A stretch of DNA of 44,239 bases, from contig CADBBP010000027.1 in the NCBI GenBank assembly GCA_902792855.1, forward strand, positions 4,789 to 49,027, written 5' to 3'. The stretch comes from an uncultured Prevotellaceae bacterium (lineage in GTDB: Bacteria; Bacteroidota; Bacteroidia; Bacteroidales; Bacteroidaceae). Every line of letters begins with the position of its first letter. Positions within the stretch are counted from its first letter, which is position 1. A program made the translations under genes and the position numbers. Positions 35,368 through 43,492 of this stretch are shown here, piece after piece. The notes under the pieces were generated by a model that ran no database searches, was not told the origin of the DNA, and saw only the letters and a program-made list of their open reading frames with translations.

Positions 35368-35512
35368 TGAAATTTGCTTCAAAGTACCCCAAGGCAAAGC
35401 AGAAATATCTGCTTCGCCCATTCTTTTTTATTCGTTTTGCTGACACGGCTGATGGGAAAAGGAACTTTTGGCCTTTTTTACACCCATAGAAAGCATTTTT
35501 TCACACATTTTG

Positions 35513-35543
35513 TTGCATGGAATGAAAAATATTCATAAATTTG
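35513..35543 (+). promoter_or_regulatory. Bacteroidetes-type promoter for frr
   Basis: TTG at 35513-35515, 20 nt, TAAATTTG at 35536-35543; the frr ATG is at 35568, giving a predicted leader of about 18-20 nt. Confidence 0.6.
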
Positions 35544-35567
35544 CCCGAAAGAAACCATTTTTTAACT

Positions 35568-36128
35568 ATGATAGACGTTAAAGCAACACTCAGCGAAAGC
35601 GAAGAGAGAATGGAGATGGCCGCCATGTTCCTTGAGGACGCATTGGCCAAGATACGCGCAGGAAGGGCCAATACGGCCATCGTCAGCGGAGTAAAGGTGG
35701 AGTCATACGGAAGCATGGTGCCGCTGAACCAAGTGGCAAACGTGTCAACACCCGATGCCAGGACCATTGCCATCAGACCATGGGACAAGAAGATGATACG
35801 CACCATCGAGAAGGCCATCATGGATTCCGACGTAGGCATTACACCTGAAAACAACGGCGAAATCATCCGCCTCAACATCCCGCAGCCCACGGAGGAGAGA
35901 AGGCGTGAACTCACCAAGCAGTGCAACAAGATTGCAGAGAAGGCGAAGGTGGAGGTTAGAAACGTCAGGGGTGACATCAAGGACAAACTGAAGAAGGCCA
36001 TCAAGGACGGACTCTCCGAGGACAACGAGAAGGATGCCGAACAGGAATTGCAGAAACTCCACGACAAGTTCATCAAGAAGATCGAGGAGATACTTGCTGC
36101 CAAGAACAAGGAAATCATGACCGTGTAG
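35568..36128 (+). CDS. frr: ribosome recycling factor
   Basis: 186 residues from the ATG at 35568, which matches the family length; the frame opens nine codons earlier but that would be non-conserved. RRF signatures: [63 protein letters not shown], and [34 protein letters not shown]. Three-helix bundle plus beta/alpha/beta domain. Together with EF-G it splits post-termination ribosomes. It is followed after 4 nt by rsgA, so the two ribosome-related genes are probably cotranscribed. Confidence 0.97.
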   Translation: MIDVKATLSESEERMEMAAMFLEDALAKIRAGRANTAIVSGVKVESYGSMVPLNQVANVSTPDARTIAIRPWDKKMIRTIEKAIMDSDVGITPENNGEIIRLNIPQPTEERRRELTKQCNKIAEKAKVEVRNVRGDIKDKLKKAIKDGLSEDNEKDAEQELQKLHDKFIKKIEEILAAKNKEIMTV

Positions 36129-36132
36129 GCCG

Positions 36133-37065
36133 GTGAAGGGACTGGTAATCAGAAACACCGGAAGCTGGTACACCGTCCTCACCGACGACGGTGAGATGGT
36201 GGAGAGCAAAATCAAGGGCAATTTCCGACTTAAGGGCATCAGAAGCACCAACCCGGTGGCAGTGGGCGACCGGGTTGGAATTGTGCGCAATCAGGAAGGC
36301 ACTGCTTTTATCAATGAAATAGAGGACCGCAGGAACTACATCGTTCGCAAGTCGCCAAACCTCTCCAAGCAAAGCCATATCATCGCGGCCAATGTGGACC
36401 AGGCCTTCCTTATCGCCACCGTCAACTATCCTGTCACCTCGCTGACCTTCATCGACCGTTTCCTCGCTTCTGCCGAGGCTTATCGTGTCCCGGTGGTGCT
36501 CGTGCTCAACAAAACCGACATTCTCAATGAGGATGACTTGCGGCTCCAACAGATGGTGGACCACCTTTACTCCACCATTGGTTACGACGTGTTGCAAGTC
36601 TCGGCGCAAAATGGAATGGGAATGGAGCGCCTTGCCAGCATGCTTGCCGGGAAGGTGTCTCTCTTCAGCGGAAACAGCGGAGTGGGGAAGTCAACACTCC
36701 TCAACAGGCTCATTCCCGGGTTGAAGTTGCGCACGGCCAACCTCTCCCAAGCACACGGAACAGGAATGCACACCACCACCTTCAGCGAGATGCTCCAACT
36801 GCCCGGGGGAGGGTGGGCCATCGACACACCGGGCATAAAAGGTTTCGGCTCCTTCGACATGGAGCCAGAGGAAATTTGTGGATATTTCCGAGAAATATTC
36901 CATTTCTCCAAAAACTGCCGCTTCAGCAACTGCACGCACACCCATGAGCCTGGCTGCGCTGTGCTCAAGGCGCTTGACGAGCACTACATCGCGCAGAGCA
37001 GGTACAACTCATACGTGGGAATGCTCGAAGACAAGGACCAGGCTAAATATCGGGAGGCGTATTAG
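36133..37065 (+). CDS. rsgA: ribosome small-subunit GTPase RsgA
   Basis: 310 residues with a GTG start at 36133, the only start that fits the family N-terminus ([14 protein letters not shown]). An OB-fold is followed by a circularly permuted GTPase: NKTD (126-129), GNSGVGKST (180-188) and DTPG (231-234), and a C-terminal zinc knuckle with Cys262, Cys267, His269 and Cys275. RsgA checks late maturation of the 30S subunit. All motifs are intact. Confidence 0.97.
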   Translation: MKGLVIRNTGSWYTVLTDDGEMVESKIKGNFRLKGIRSTNPVAVGDRVGIVRNQEGTAFINEIEDRRNYIVRKSPNLSKQSHIIAANVDQAFLIATVNYPVTSLTFIDRFLASAEAYRVPVVLVLNKTDILNEDDLRLQQMVDHLYSTIGYDVLQVSAQNGMGMERLASMLAGKVSLFSGNSGVGKSTLLNRLIPGLKLRTANLSQAHGTGMHTTTFSEMLQLPGGGWAIDTPGIKGFGSFDMEPEEICGYFREIFHFSKNCRFSNCTHTHEPGCAVLKALDEHYIAQSRYNSYVGMLEDKDQAKYREAY

Positions 37066-37116
37066 CGCCTTTTGCTTACGGACAAACTACATCAACAGCA
37101 ATTGTATTTTAATAGA

Positions 37117-38745
37117 ATGAGAATTTTCAATAGGTACGGTATGACAACAGTACAACAGTGTGCACGTCTGACAGCCTGCGCTCTTCTGGCGTTGGCCGCT
37201 ACTCCCATGCTCGCCGAGGATGACATGCAGGGCGAGCCCATTGAGACAGAGATTGCACCGAAAATGGATGATGGGGAGACAATCGTACATCCAGGAATGG
37301 GCACCACCAGCAAGGCCGACGGGGGAGAGCTCACACTCACCATCGTCAACAAGCATGTCAACTACAAGGGATGCCCCAAGGATTGGATTGACCCATACGT
37401 CAACTCTCCCAAGTCGGCCAACATACACCCCGATGGAACGAAATACTATGTCAACTCTCTCGAAGGGTGTGCCACGGTGGTGTATGACATGAAGACGCAC
37501 GAGCGCAAGAAGGTCATCAAATATGACTTCAAGGATGGAAAGGATGATGCTTTGTGGAGCAAGCCAAGCAGCTTCTATCCATTCACGCACTACACTGAAA
37601 ACCTCAACACTTTCCAGGGGAAACCGGTGGAGAGCACCTTCTCTCACGGCGGCAGGTACTTGTGGATACCTTTCTACCGCCGGACATACGACCTCAATGC
37701 CCAGGACCCATCGGCGGTGGCTGTCATCGACACCCGCACCGATGAAATCGTAAAACTCATGGAGACCGGGCCGCTGCCGAAGATGGTGGCAACATCACAC
37801 GACGGACGGCACGTGGCCATCACGCATTGGGGCAACAATACGGTGGGACTGGTCAATGTGGCAAGCCTCAACCCCGATGAGTGGTTCCATGAGAAGTTGC
37901 TCGTCGTGGACTACGTCCTGCCCCTTGACTACAGCCTGACTGAGCAGGTGGACCGCGACAACAAGAGCGGTTATTGCCTGCGAGGCACCGTCTTCACCCC
38001 TGATGACAAATATCTCCTCGTGGGGTGCATGGGTGGGAACGGCGGCATCGCCGTCATCAACATGGAGACGCAGGAGTATTTGGGCCGCGTCCTGGGGATG
38101 ATGCCCAACGTCCGACACCTCGTCATACGCGACGGATACCTCTATCTCAGCATCAACCGCTCAGGGTATGTGCAAAGGATAAAACTGGAGAAATTCATGC
38201 AGGCTGCAAAGGCGATGACCGGCAAGACAACCACCCTGAAGGGATGGGAGGAATGCAAGGTGGGGGCGGGCGCACGCACCATCGAACTATCGCCAAGCGG
38301 GCATTTCGTCTTCGCTGCATGCCACCTTGCCAGCAAACTCTACGTTGTGGATACAAGGACAATGAAGGCGGTGGCGAGCATCGACGTTGACTCTTATCCC
38401 GTGGGGCTCGATATTTCCAATGATGGGAGATTTGTCATCGTCACGTCGCAGGGAAGGGGAACGGCAGGCACCAGCGGCAATGCTGTCAACATCTACAAAG
38501 TGGAGTATGCCGAGCCGGAGCCGGTGCTGGAAAACACTGATGGGGCCGCCGTTTTGGAAACCTTGAAGCATCACGACGAACCATCACCTGGCAATAAAGA
38601 AAATGCCGCCGGCAACATCGCCACTGCCTTGGGGCGGGATGGCGACGCTGCCGGCGGGGCAACTCCCCTGTTGGTGGCAGGGGGAGTGGTGTTGCTCCTG
38701 GCCATGGTGGGGTTGTTCGTCAGGCGCAGGATGCAACGAAGATGA
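37117..38745 (+). CDS. YVTN-type beta-propeller protein with C-terminal membrane/sorting tail
   Basis: 542 residues from the ATG at 37117 (an ATG at 37141 is also possible). Signal peptide ends TPMLA. The body has seven-bladed propeller-type repeats: YVNSLEGCATVVYDMKTHE, GRYLWIPFYRRTYDLNAQDPSAVAVIDTRTDEIVKLME, GRHVAITHWGNNTVGLVNVAS, DDKYLLVGCMGGNGGIAVINMET, and GHFVFAACHLASKLYVVDTRTMKAVASIDVDSYPVGLDISNDGRFVIVTSQ. The end is Gly/Ala-rich, then a hydrophobic helix (PLLVAGGVVLLLAMVGLFV), then RRRMQRR: a tripartite sorting-signal-like or simple stop-transfer tail. Such proteins usually bind surface or redox partners; function unknown. It follows rsgA by 51 nt. The stop abuts the convergent gene's stop with no spacer. 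Confidence 0.8.
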   Translation: MRIFNRYGMTTVQQCARLTACALLALAATPMLAEDDMQGEPIETEIAPKMDDGETIVHPGMGTTSKADGGELTLTIVNKHVNYKGCPKDWIDPYVNSPKSANIHPDGTKYYVNSLEGCATVVYDMKTHERKKVIKYDFKDGKDDALWSKPSSFYPFTHYTENLNTFQGKPVESTFSHGGRYLWIPFYRRTYDLNAQDPSAVAVIDTRTDEIVKLMETGPLPKMVATSHDGRHVAITHWGNNTVGLVNVASLNPDEWFHEKLLVVDYVLPLDYSLTEQVDRDNKSGYCLRGTVFTPDDKYLLVGCMGGNGGIAVINMETQEYLGRVLGMMPNVRHLVIRDGYLYLSINRSGYVQRIKLEKFMQAAKAMTGKTTTLKGWEECKVGAGARTIELSPSGHFVFAACHLASKLYVVDTRTMKAVASIDVDSYPVGLDISNDGRFVIVTSQGRGTAGTSGNAVNIYKVEYAEPEPVLENTDGAAVLETLKHHDEPSPGNKENAAGNIATALGRDGDAAGGATPLLVAGGVVLLLAMVGLFVRRRMQRR

Positions 38746-39462
38746 TTAGAAATTCACGCCGACGTTGAGGAAGAAGGCTCCGTTGTGCGTGTCGTCGAAC
38801 GCATTGTCTCCAATGTTGCTCAATCCGAAGTCATAGCCAGCCTCTGCGTAGAGCATTTCCCATGCCAGGCCGCAACCCACGCGCACACCGCCGTCGAAAC
38901 GCTTGAAGTTGGCACCGTAGCGGTCGTCGAAGGAACTGAAGGCCTCGCGGGCGCCGTAGTCCTTCACCTTGCCGCCCACACCACAGGCCAAGTAGCCGCC
39001 CACAAAAGGCTCCACAGCGGTGGCGGGGGCGATTTGTGCGGAGTATTTCAATACCAAAGGCACCTCCAAGTAGTTGAGGCCGATGGAGAACTTGTCGCCG
39101 GAGAGTTTCCCTTTTCCTCCTTTTTCAGAATATGTCAAACCCGTCTCGAAGAACATCGGCGCATGGGGGGCGAGTTGGATGCCCACAACAGCACCTACGT
39201 TGAGTCCCGTCTTGCTCGTGCTGCCGTCAAGGCTCGGAGCATCGGAGTTGATGTGGGAGGCGGAGAGACCGAAACGGAAGCCGTAATACATGTTGGGAGC
39301 ATAGCCGTAACTGCGGGAGGGCGATGGGCGCACACCATAACGAGGGGCGGGTGGGGTGTATCCACGACGGGGGCGCATCTGGGCGTTGGCCGGCATCGAG
39401 GCCAGCAAGGTGGCAAGCAAACAGAAGGCTGCCAGGAAAGTTGTTGTCCTTTTCATTTTCAT
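38746..39462 (-). CDS. outer-membrane beta-barrel protein (PorT/OmpA-like)
   Basis: 238 residues; signal peptide to ANAQ. After a proline/arginine-rich linker (RPRRGYTPPAPRYGVRPSPSRSYG) come alternating amphipathic strands typical of an eight-stranded outer-membrane barrel: FRFGLSASHIN, TGLNVGAVVGIQLAPHAPMFFETGLTYSEKGG, LNYLEVPLVLKYSAQ, AVEPFVGGYLACGVGGK, and a C-terminal GAFFLNVGVNF ending in Phe. The LEVPLVLKY motif is frequent in Bacteroidetes PorT-like barrels. Role unknown (adhesion, porin or T9SS-associated). A -7 box TACCTTTG lies at 39491-39498. Confidence 0.85.
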   Translation of the reverse strand: MKMKRTTTFLAAFCLLATLLASMPANAQMRPRRGYTPPAPRYGVRPSPSRSYGYAPNMYYGFRFGLSASHINSDAPSLDGSTSKTGLNVGAVVGIQLAPHAPMFFETGLTYSEKGGKGKLSGDKFSIGLNYLEVPLVLKYSAQIAPATAVEPFVGGYLACGVGGKVKDYGAREAFSSFDDRYGANFKRFDGGVRVGCGLAWEMLYAEAGYDFGLSNIGDNAFDDTHNGAFFLNVGVNF

Positions 39463-39490
39463 TCTTCTTTAAAGGGTGATGTTTCTGATG

Positions 39491-39498
39491 CAAAGGTA
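39491..39498 (-). promoter_or_regulatory. Bacteroidetes -7 box for the outer-membrane barrel gene
   Basis: TACCTTTG on the minus strand, 29 nt before the ATG at 39462. No good TTTG 19-21 nt upstream. Confidence 0.45.
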
Positions 39499-39554
39499 GC
39501 ACTTTCCTCATTGCCGTTTCTGGGTCTTATCCCTATTTTCAGGGGGGATTTTCC

Positions 39555-40625
39555 CTATTTTATTTCTGCTGACCCGTAGCAGCGGTGGTGACGGGTGTCA
39601 TACACCACGCAGAACTGGCCAGGGGCAACTCCCTGGATGGCGTGGGCGGAGCGCACCACATACTCGCCGGGCGCAATGGCCTCCATCACAGCGGGATGAA
39701 AGTCCGGGGTGTGGCGTATCTTGAACGTCACCTCGTGCAGTGGCACTTCCTCGGTGAGGAAGTGGAAGGCATGGATGGAGAACACGTCCTTGTAAGCCGT
39801 GCGTGGCTCGTAGCCCTTGCTCACATAGAGCAGGTTGCGCTCCACGTCCTTGCGCACAACAAACCATGGGCCGCCGCCAAAGCCCAGGCCGTGGCGCTGG
39901 CCGATGGTGTGGAACCACAACCCGCGATGACGGCCGATCAGGCGACCACTCTCCAACTCCAGCACGTCGCCGGGACATTCGCCCAAGTAGCGGCGGATGT
40001 ACTCGTTGTAGTTGATTTTGCCCAAAAAGCAGATGCCTTGTGAGTCCTTGCGGCGGGCGTTGATGAGGTGTTCGCGCTCGGCAATGTGCCGCACCTCCTC
40101 TTTCATGTAGTGCCCGATGGGGAAGAGGGCTTTGCGCAACTGCCAGTCTTCTATTTGTGCCAGGAAGTCGGTTTGGTCCTTCACTGGGTCGGGACTGGTT
40201 ACAAGCCATTTCTTGCCTTCAGCCATCTCGGTGCGGGCATAGTGGCCGGTGGCGATGATGTCGTAGTCATGGCCGGCTTTCTCGTCGAAGGCTCCGAACT
40301 TGATGAGGCGGTTGCACATCACGTCGGGGTTGGGGGTCAGTCCGGCGCGCACCTTCTCCATCGTATAGCGCGTCACGCGGTCCCAGTATTCGCGGTGGCA
40401 GTCCACCACCTCCAAGCGGCAGCCGTAGCGGTGGGAAAGGGCGGTACACATTTCCAAGTCTTCTTCTGAGGAGCAGTCCCACTCCTCGTCCTCCTCGGGT
40501 CCTATCTTGATGTAGAAGCAGTCGGGGTGAAGGCCCTGGGAACACAACTCGTGCAGGGCCACGGCACTGTCCACGCCGCCGGAAAGCAGCAAGGCAATGC
40601 GTTGGTTGGCAAGGGACTCAGTCAT
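39555..40625 (-). CDS. mnmA: tRNA-specific 2-thiouridylase MnmA
   Basis: 356 residues. PP-loop LLLSGGVDSAV (13-23), NPDVMCNRLIKFG with the catalytic Cys104, DIIATGHYAR, FLAQIEDWQLRKALFPIGHYMKEEVR, and the second catalytic cysteine in GICFLG (Cys199). C-terminal GLWFHTIGQRHGLGFGGGPWFVV is standard. It puts sulfur on wobble uridine 34 of Lys, Glu and Gln tRNAs. The gene is 4 nt downstream of the small lipoprotein gene, so it belongs to the pgi run. Length and motifs agree with the family. Confidence 0.96.
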   Translation of the reverse strand: MTESLANQRIALLLSGGVDSAVALHELCSQGLHPDCFYIKIGPEEDEEWDCSSEEDLEMCTALSHRYGCRLEVVDCHREYWDRVTRYTMEKVRAGLTPNPDVMCNRLIKFGAFDEKAGHDYDIIATGHYARTEMAEGKKWLVTSPDPVKDQTDFLAQIEDWQLRKALFPIGHYMKEEVRHIAEREHLINARRKDSQGICFLGKINYNEYIRRYLGECPGDVLELESGRLIGRHRGLWFHTIGQRHGLGFGGGPWFVVRKDVERNLLYVSKGYEPRTAYKDVFSIHAFHFLTEEVPLHEVTFKIRHTPDFHPAVMEAIAPGEYVVRSAHAIQGVAPGQFCVVYDTRHHRCYGSAEIK

Positions 40626-40629
40626 GGCT

Positions 40630-41124
40630 TCAGGGATTGTTTTTGTCGTAATTCACCAATGCCAGAGTGGAGTGCTCCTGCAAGTAAGCCTCCATGGACT
40701 CTTTCTTCACCGTGGTTTCCAATGCCTTGCGGGCGGTACGCTTGGCACTGGTGGGCTTGGTGTAGTATTCCACACTGTAATCGCAGTACAGGTTGTAGGC
40801 ATCCTGACCATCTTTCTGTGAAGGTTGCACGCCTTTGGCAGTGGCGGTGACGGTCATCTTGAAGTCGATGTCGTGTTCTCCGTCGGTCTTCTCGAAGAAA
40901 TGCCATTCCTCGTTGGTCATCATCTCAGTCTTCTCCCGTCCGGAGACGTCCACGTAGGTGATGCTCACATCATAGAAATGAAGCAAAGCCTGACTTGCGG
41001 TCAGTTTGTAGTTAATACTGGTGTAGTTGGGGCGGTCCATCACACCGTCGCCGCTGTCGCCATGGCAGCAGGCGAGGAGGATGAGTAGGGTGCAACAGAG
41101 AACTGTTGCCAGGAGTCTTTTCAT
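40630..41124 (-). CDS. small lipoprotein of unknown function
   Basis: 164 residues from the ATG at 41124, chosen because it overlaps the HAD gene's stop in a 4-nt ATGA and gives the lipoprotein signal MKRLLATVLCCTLLILLAC (Cys19); an ATG at 41133 adds three residues. The mature part is beta-rich (YKLTASQALLHFYDVSITYVDVSG, DFKMTVTATAKG, YNLYCDYSVEYYTKP) with a basic C-terminal end. I do not recognise a family. Its neighbours (HAD phosphatase, mnmA) give no direct hint. Confidence 0.75.
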   Translation of the reverse strand: MKRLLATVLCCTLLILLACCHGDSGDGVMDRPNYTSINYKLTASQALLHFYDVSITYVDVSGREKTEMMTNEEWHFFEKTDGEHDIDFKMTVTATAKGVQPSQKDGQDAYNLYCDYSVEYYTKPTSAKRTARKALETTVKKESMEAYLQEHSTLALVNYDKNNP

Positions 41125-41888
41125 TCGTGACATAATGATGTGTTGGTGGATATGGTCTCGCGTGCGCAAGAGAGCAGTGTGGGCCAAGCATGATGGAACT
41201 CGTCCATGCTGTGAAAGAGGAGGTTGGCACCGGCGGCGAGCAGACGCTCGTCGGGCAGAGGACCAGTGTTCACCGCCACGGTGAAGATGTCGGCGGCAAC
41301 GCCGGCGGTCACGCCCAAGGGGGCGTTCTCCACCACGATGGCCTCATGAGGGGCCACGCCGCATTTGCGCAACCCGGCAAGGTAGGGATAGGGCTTGGGC
41401 TTCCCCTCTTCGACGTCGTAGCATGTCACCATCAGTTCGCGATGGAGCAGTCCGGCGAAGTCGCGTTCCAAACGGTCGAGCAAGGAATGCTGGCCGCTGC
41501 CCGTCACTACGCACAGTTGCAGACCGTCGGCATGCATCTGCCGCATGAGAGCTTCCACGCCCGCCATCTTGGCTGGTTCGCCGTAGGAGGCGAAAAGGGC
41601 CGACTTGTGGGCGTAGATCTCATCCGCCTTTTCGGCCAAGTGTTCTTTGCCGGGCTGTTGCATTGCTATTTCGCGGATGGTCTCCATACCGCGCATGCCC
41701 TCGTGCTCGTAGGCCTGAAGCTCCGACATTTCCAAACCGTAGTCTTTCATCGATTGATACCAGGCGCGGGCATGAAAGGCCATGGAGTCGTAGAGCACGC
41801 CGTCCATGTCGAAGAGCACGGCTTTGGGGGTGAGCCCCCCGAAGCCGTGTCGATTGTTGTATAGCCTGATGGCCGTCTTCACGTCCAT
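41121..41888 (-). CDS. HAD-superfamily phosphatase/phosphoglucomutase-like protein
   Basis: 255 residues. HAD motif I AVLFDMDGVLYDS (Asp27, Asp29), motif II VVTGSG, the lysine in EEGKPKPYPYL, and motif IV-type VVENAPLGVTAG. The cap inserted after motif I places it in the beta-phosphoglucomutase/phosphoglycolate phosphatase branch. It hydrolyses or transfers phosphate on a small sugar phosphate; the precise substrate is not readable. It starts 3 nt after pgi, so a role in sugar phosphate turnover is a fair inference. Confidence 0.88.
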   Translation of the reverse strand: MDVKTAIRLYNNRHGFGGLTPKAVLFDMDGVLYDSMAFHARAWYQSMKDYGLEMSELQAYEHEGMRGMETIREIAMQQPGKEHLAEKADEIYAHKSALFASYGEPAKMAGVEALMRQMHADGLQLCVVTGSGQHSLLDRLERDFAGLLHRELMVTCYDVEEGKPKPYPYLAGLRKCGVAPHEAIVVENAPLGVTAGVAADIFTVAVNTGPLPDERLLAAGANLLFHSMDEFHHAWPTLLSCARETISTNTSLCHE

Positions 41889-41891
41889 GTC

Positions 41892-43235
41892 TTAGGCCAG
41901 ACGCTCTTTGATGGCCTTGCTCTCTGCCTCGTAGCCTGGTTTGTCGAGCAGGGCGAACATGTTTTTCTTATATGCCTCCACGCCGGGTTGGTTGAACGGA
42001 TTGACACCCAGAACGTTGCCACTAATGCCGCAGGCAATCTCGAAGAAATAGATGAGTTGGCCGATGTAGTAGGCGTTGAGCTCGGGGATGGAGATGCGGA
42101 TGTTGGGCACGCCACCGTCCACATGAGCCAGGCGTGTGCCAAGTTCGGCCATCTTGTTCACCTCGTCAACACGCTTGCCGGCAAGGAAGTTCAGACCGTC
42201 CAAGTTCTCTTCGTCCTCCGGGAACAGCAAACTGCAGTTGGGCTTCTCCACGCTGATGACGGTCTCGAAGATGGTGCGCTCGCCGTCCTGAATCCACTGG
42301 CCCATGGAGTGAAGGTCGGTGGTGAAGTCGCAAGATGCGGGGAAGATGCCCTTGTGGTCCTTGCCTTCGCTCTCTCCATAAAGTTGCTTCCACCACTCGC
42401 TGATGAAATGCAACTTGGGCTGGTAGTTCACCATGATCTCTATCTTCTTGCCGGTGGCATACAAGCAGTTGCGGATGGCAGCATATTGTGCGGCAGGATT
42501 GTCCTCGAAAGGAACGTCCTTGCCACAGCAAGCCTCCATGTCGGCGGCACCCTTCACCAACTGGCGGATGTCAAAGCCGGCGCAGGCGATGGGCAGCAGA
42601 CCCACTGGGGTGAGCACGGAGAAGCGACCGCCTACGTTGTCGGGGATGATGAAACTGGTGTAGCCTTCCTTGTCGGCGCAGGTGCGGGCGGCTCCACGCT
42701 TTGCGTCTGTAACGGCGACAATCACCTTGCGGGCCTCTTCTTTGCCGCGCTGGGCTTCACACTGCTTTTTCAGCAGGCGGAAGGTGAGGGCGGTCTCTGT
42801 CGTGGTGCCTGACTTGGAGATGTTGATTACACCGAATTTCTTGTCCTTCAGGTAGTCGGTGAGCTCTGAAAGGTAGTCCTCACCGATGTTGTTGCCTGCA
42901 AAGAGGATGACAGGGTTGTTGGAGGGGATGAGCCAAGAGAAGGAGTTGCCAAGGGCCTCAATCACGGCACGGGCGCCAAGGTAGCTGCCACCAATGCCTG
43001 CTACCACGATGGCCTCGCAGTTGGCACGAAGCACGTCGGCACAGGCTTGCACCTCGTCGAGGAACTCTGGGGTGATGGAGGAGGGTAGGTGAAGCCAACC
43101 TAAAAAGTCGTTACCAGGGCACGTGCCGGCTTCCAAAGAAGCTTGGGCGGTTTTCACTTCTGGGGCCAAGGCCTCCACAGCGCCCGCGCTTACAAACGGG
43201 GCGGCTTTCGAAATGTCTAAAACGAGATTCTTCAT
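41892..43235 (-). CDS. pgi: glucose-6-phosphate isomerase
   Basis: 447 residues, the short bacterial form. Substrate-binding [13 protein letters not shown] (78-90) and [16 protein letters not shown] (138-153) are intact, as is the PGI signature near the end, [17 protein letters not shown]; the catalytic region includes [28 protein letters not shown]. It interconverts glucose-6-phosphate and fructose-6-phosphate in glycolysis and gluconeogenesis. It is the first gene of the minus-strand run pgi-HAD-lipoprotein-mnmA with 3-4 nt gaps or overlaps. A strong promoter precedes it at 43273-43304. Confidence 0.97.
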   Translation of the reverse strand: MKNLVLDISKAAPFVSAGAVEALAPEVKTAQASLEAGTCPGNDFLGWLHLPSSITPEFLDEVQACADVLRANCEAIVVAGIGGSYLGARAVIEALGNSFSWLIPSNNPVILFAGNNIGEDYLSELTDYLKDKKFGVINISKSGTTTETALTFRLLKKQCEAQRGKEEARKVIVAVTDAKRGAARTCADKEGYTSFIIPDNVGGRFSVLTPVGLLPIACAGFDIRQLVKGAADMEACCGKDVPFEDNPAAQYAAIRNCLYATGKKIEIMVNYQPKLHFISEWWKQLYGESEGKDHKGIFPASCDFTTDLHSMGQWIQDGERTIFETVISVEKPNCSLLFPEDEENLDGLNFLAGKRVDEVNKMAELGTRLAHVDGGVPNIRISIPELNAYYIGQLIYFFEIACGISGNVLGVNPFNQPGVEAYKKNMFALLDKPGYEAESKAIKERLA

Positions 43236-43272
43236 TGAAATGATGTTTGATAGTGTTTAGGAATGGTTTTTG

Positions 43273-43304
43273 CAAAGTTACGCCTTTTTCACCACAACTC
43301 CAAA
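43273..43304 (-). promoter_or_regulatory. Bacteroidetes-type promoter for pgi
   Basis: On the minus strand, TTTG (plus positions 43301-43304), 20-nt spacer, TAACTTTG (plus 43273-43280), a full match to the consensus. The predicted transcript starts near 43266, some 30 nt before the ATG at 43235. Confidence 0.75.
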
Positions 43305-43348
43305 CTTTTTACAAGCATTTTTCGCAAATAGTAACAAACAGACAGAAT

Positions 43349-43402
43349 GCACTACTCTGCTGGTGCGAAGATAGACTTGCACTACTCTGCAGGTGCGAAG
43401 AT
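43349..43402. repeat. 24-bp direct repeat, 30-bp period
   Basis: The 24 nt at 43349-43372 (beginning GCACTACTCTGC, ending GGTGCGAAGAT) recur at 43379-43402 with one substitution (T to A at the 13th base). It sits between the divergent pgi and AAA-ATPase-like promoters. Confidence 0.85.
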
Positions 43403-43443
43403 GGGCTGCACCTCATCAAAAATAATAAAAAATGCTTTTTTAT

Positions 43444-43474
43444 TTTGTTTTGTATTCGGCTTGTACTATCTTTG
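43444..43474 (+). promoter_or_regulatory. Bacteroidetes-type promoter for the AAA-ATPase-like gene
   Basis: TTTG at 43444-43447, 19-nt spacer, TATCTTTG at 43467-43474, ATG at 43493, so a leader of roughly 12 nt. Confidence 0.7.
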
Positions 43475-43492
43475 CAAAAAAACCACAAATCA

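Noticed and set aside
35393..35428. Hairpin (AAGCAG...CTGCTT) followed by a T-run, terminator-like on the plus strand
   Set aside because: There is no plus-strand gene ending upstream; the neighbour is a divergent minus-strand gene, so a terminator makes little sense here.
35367..35489. 40-codon plus-strand ORF between the secreted-protein gene and frr
   Set aside because: It overlaps the promoter regions of both neighbours, has no promoter of its own, and its composition looks like AT-rich intergenic DNA.
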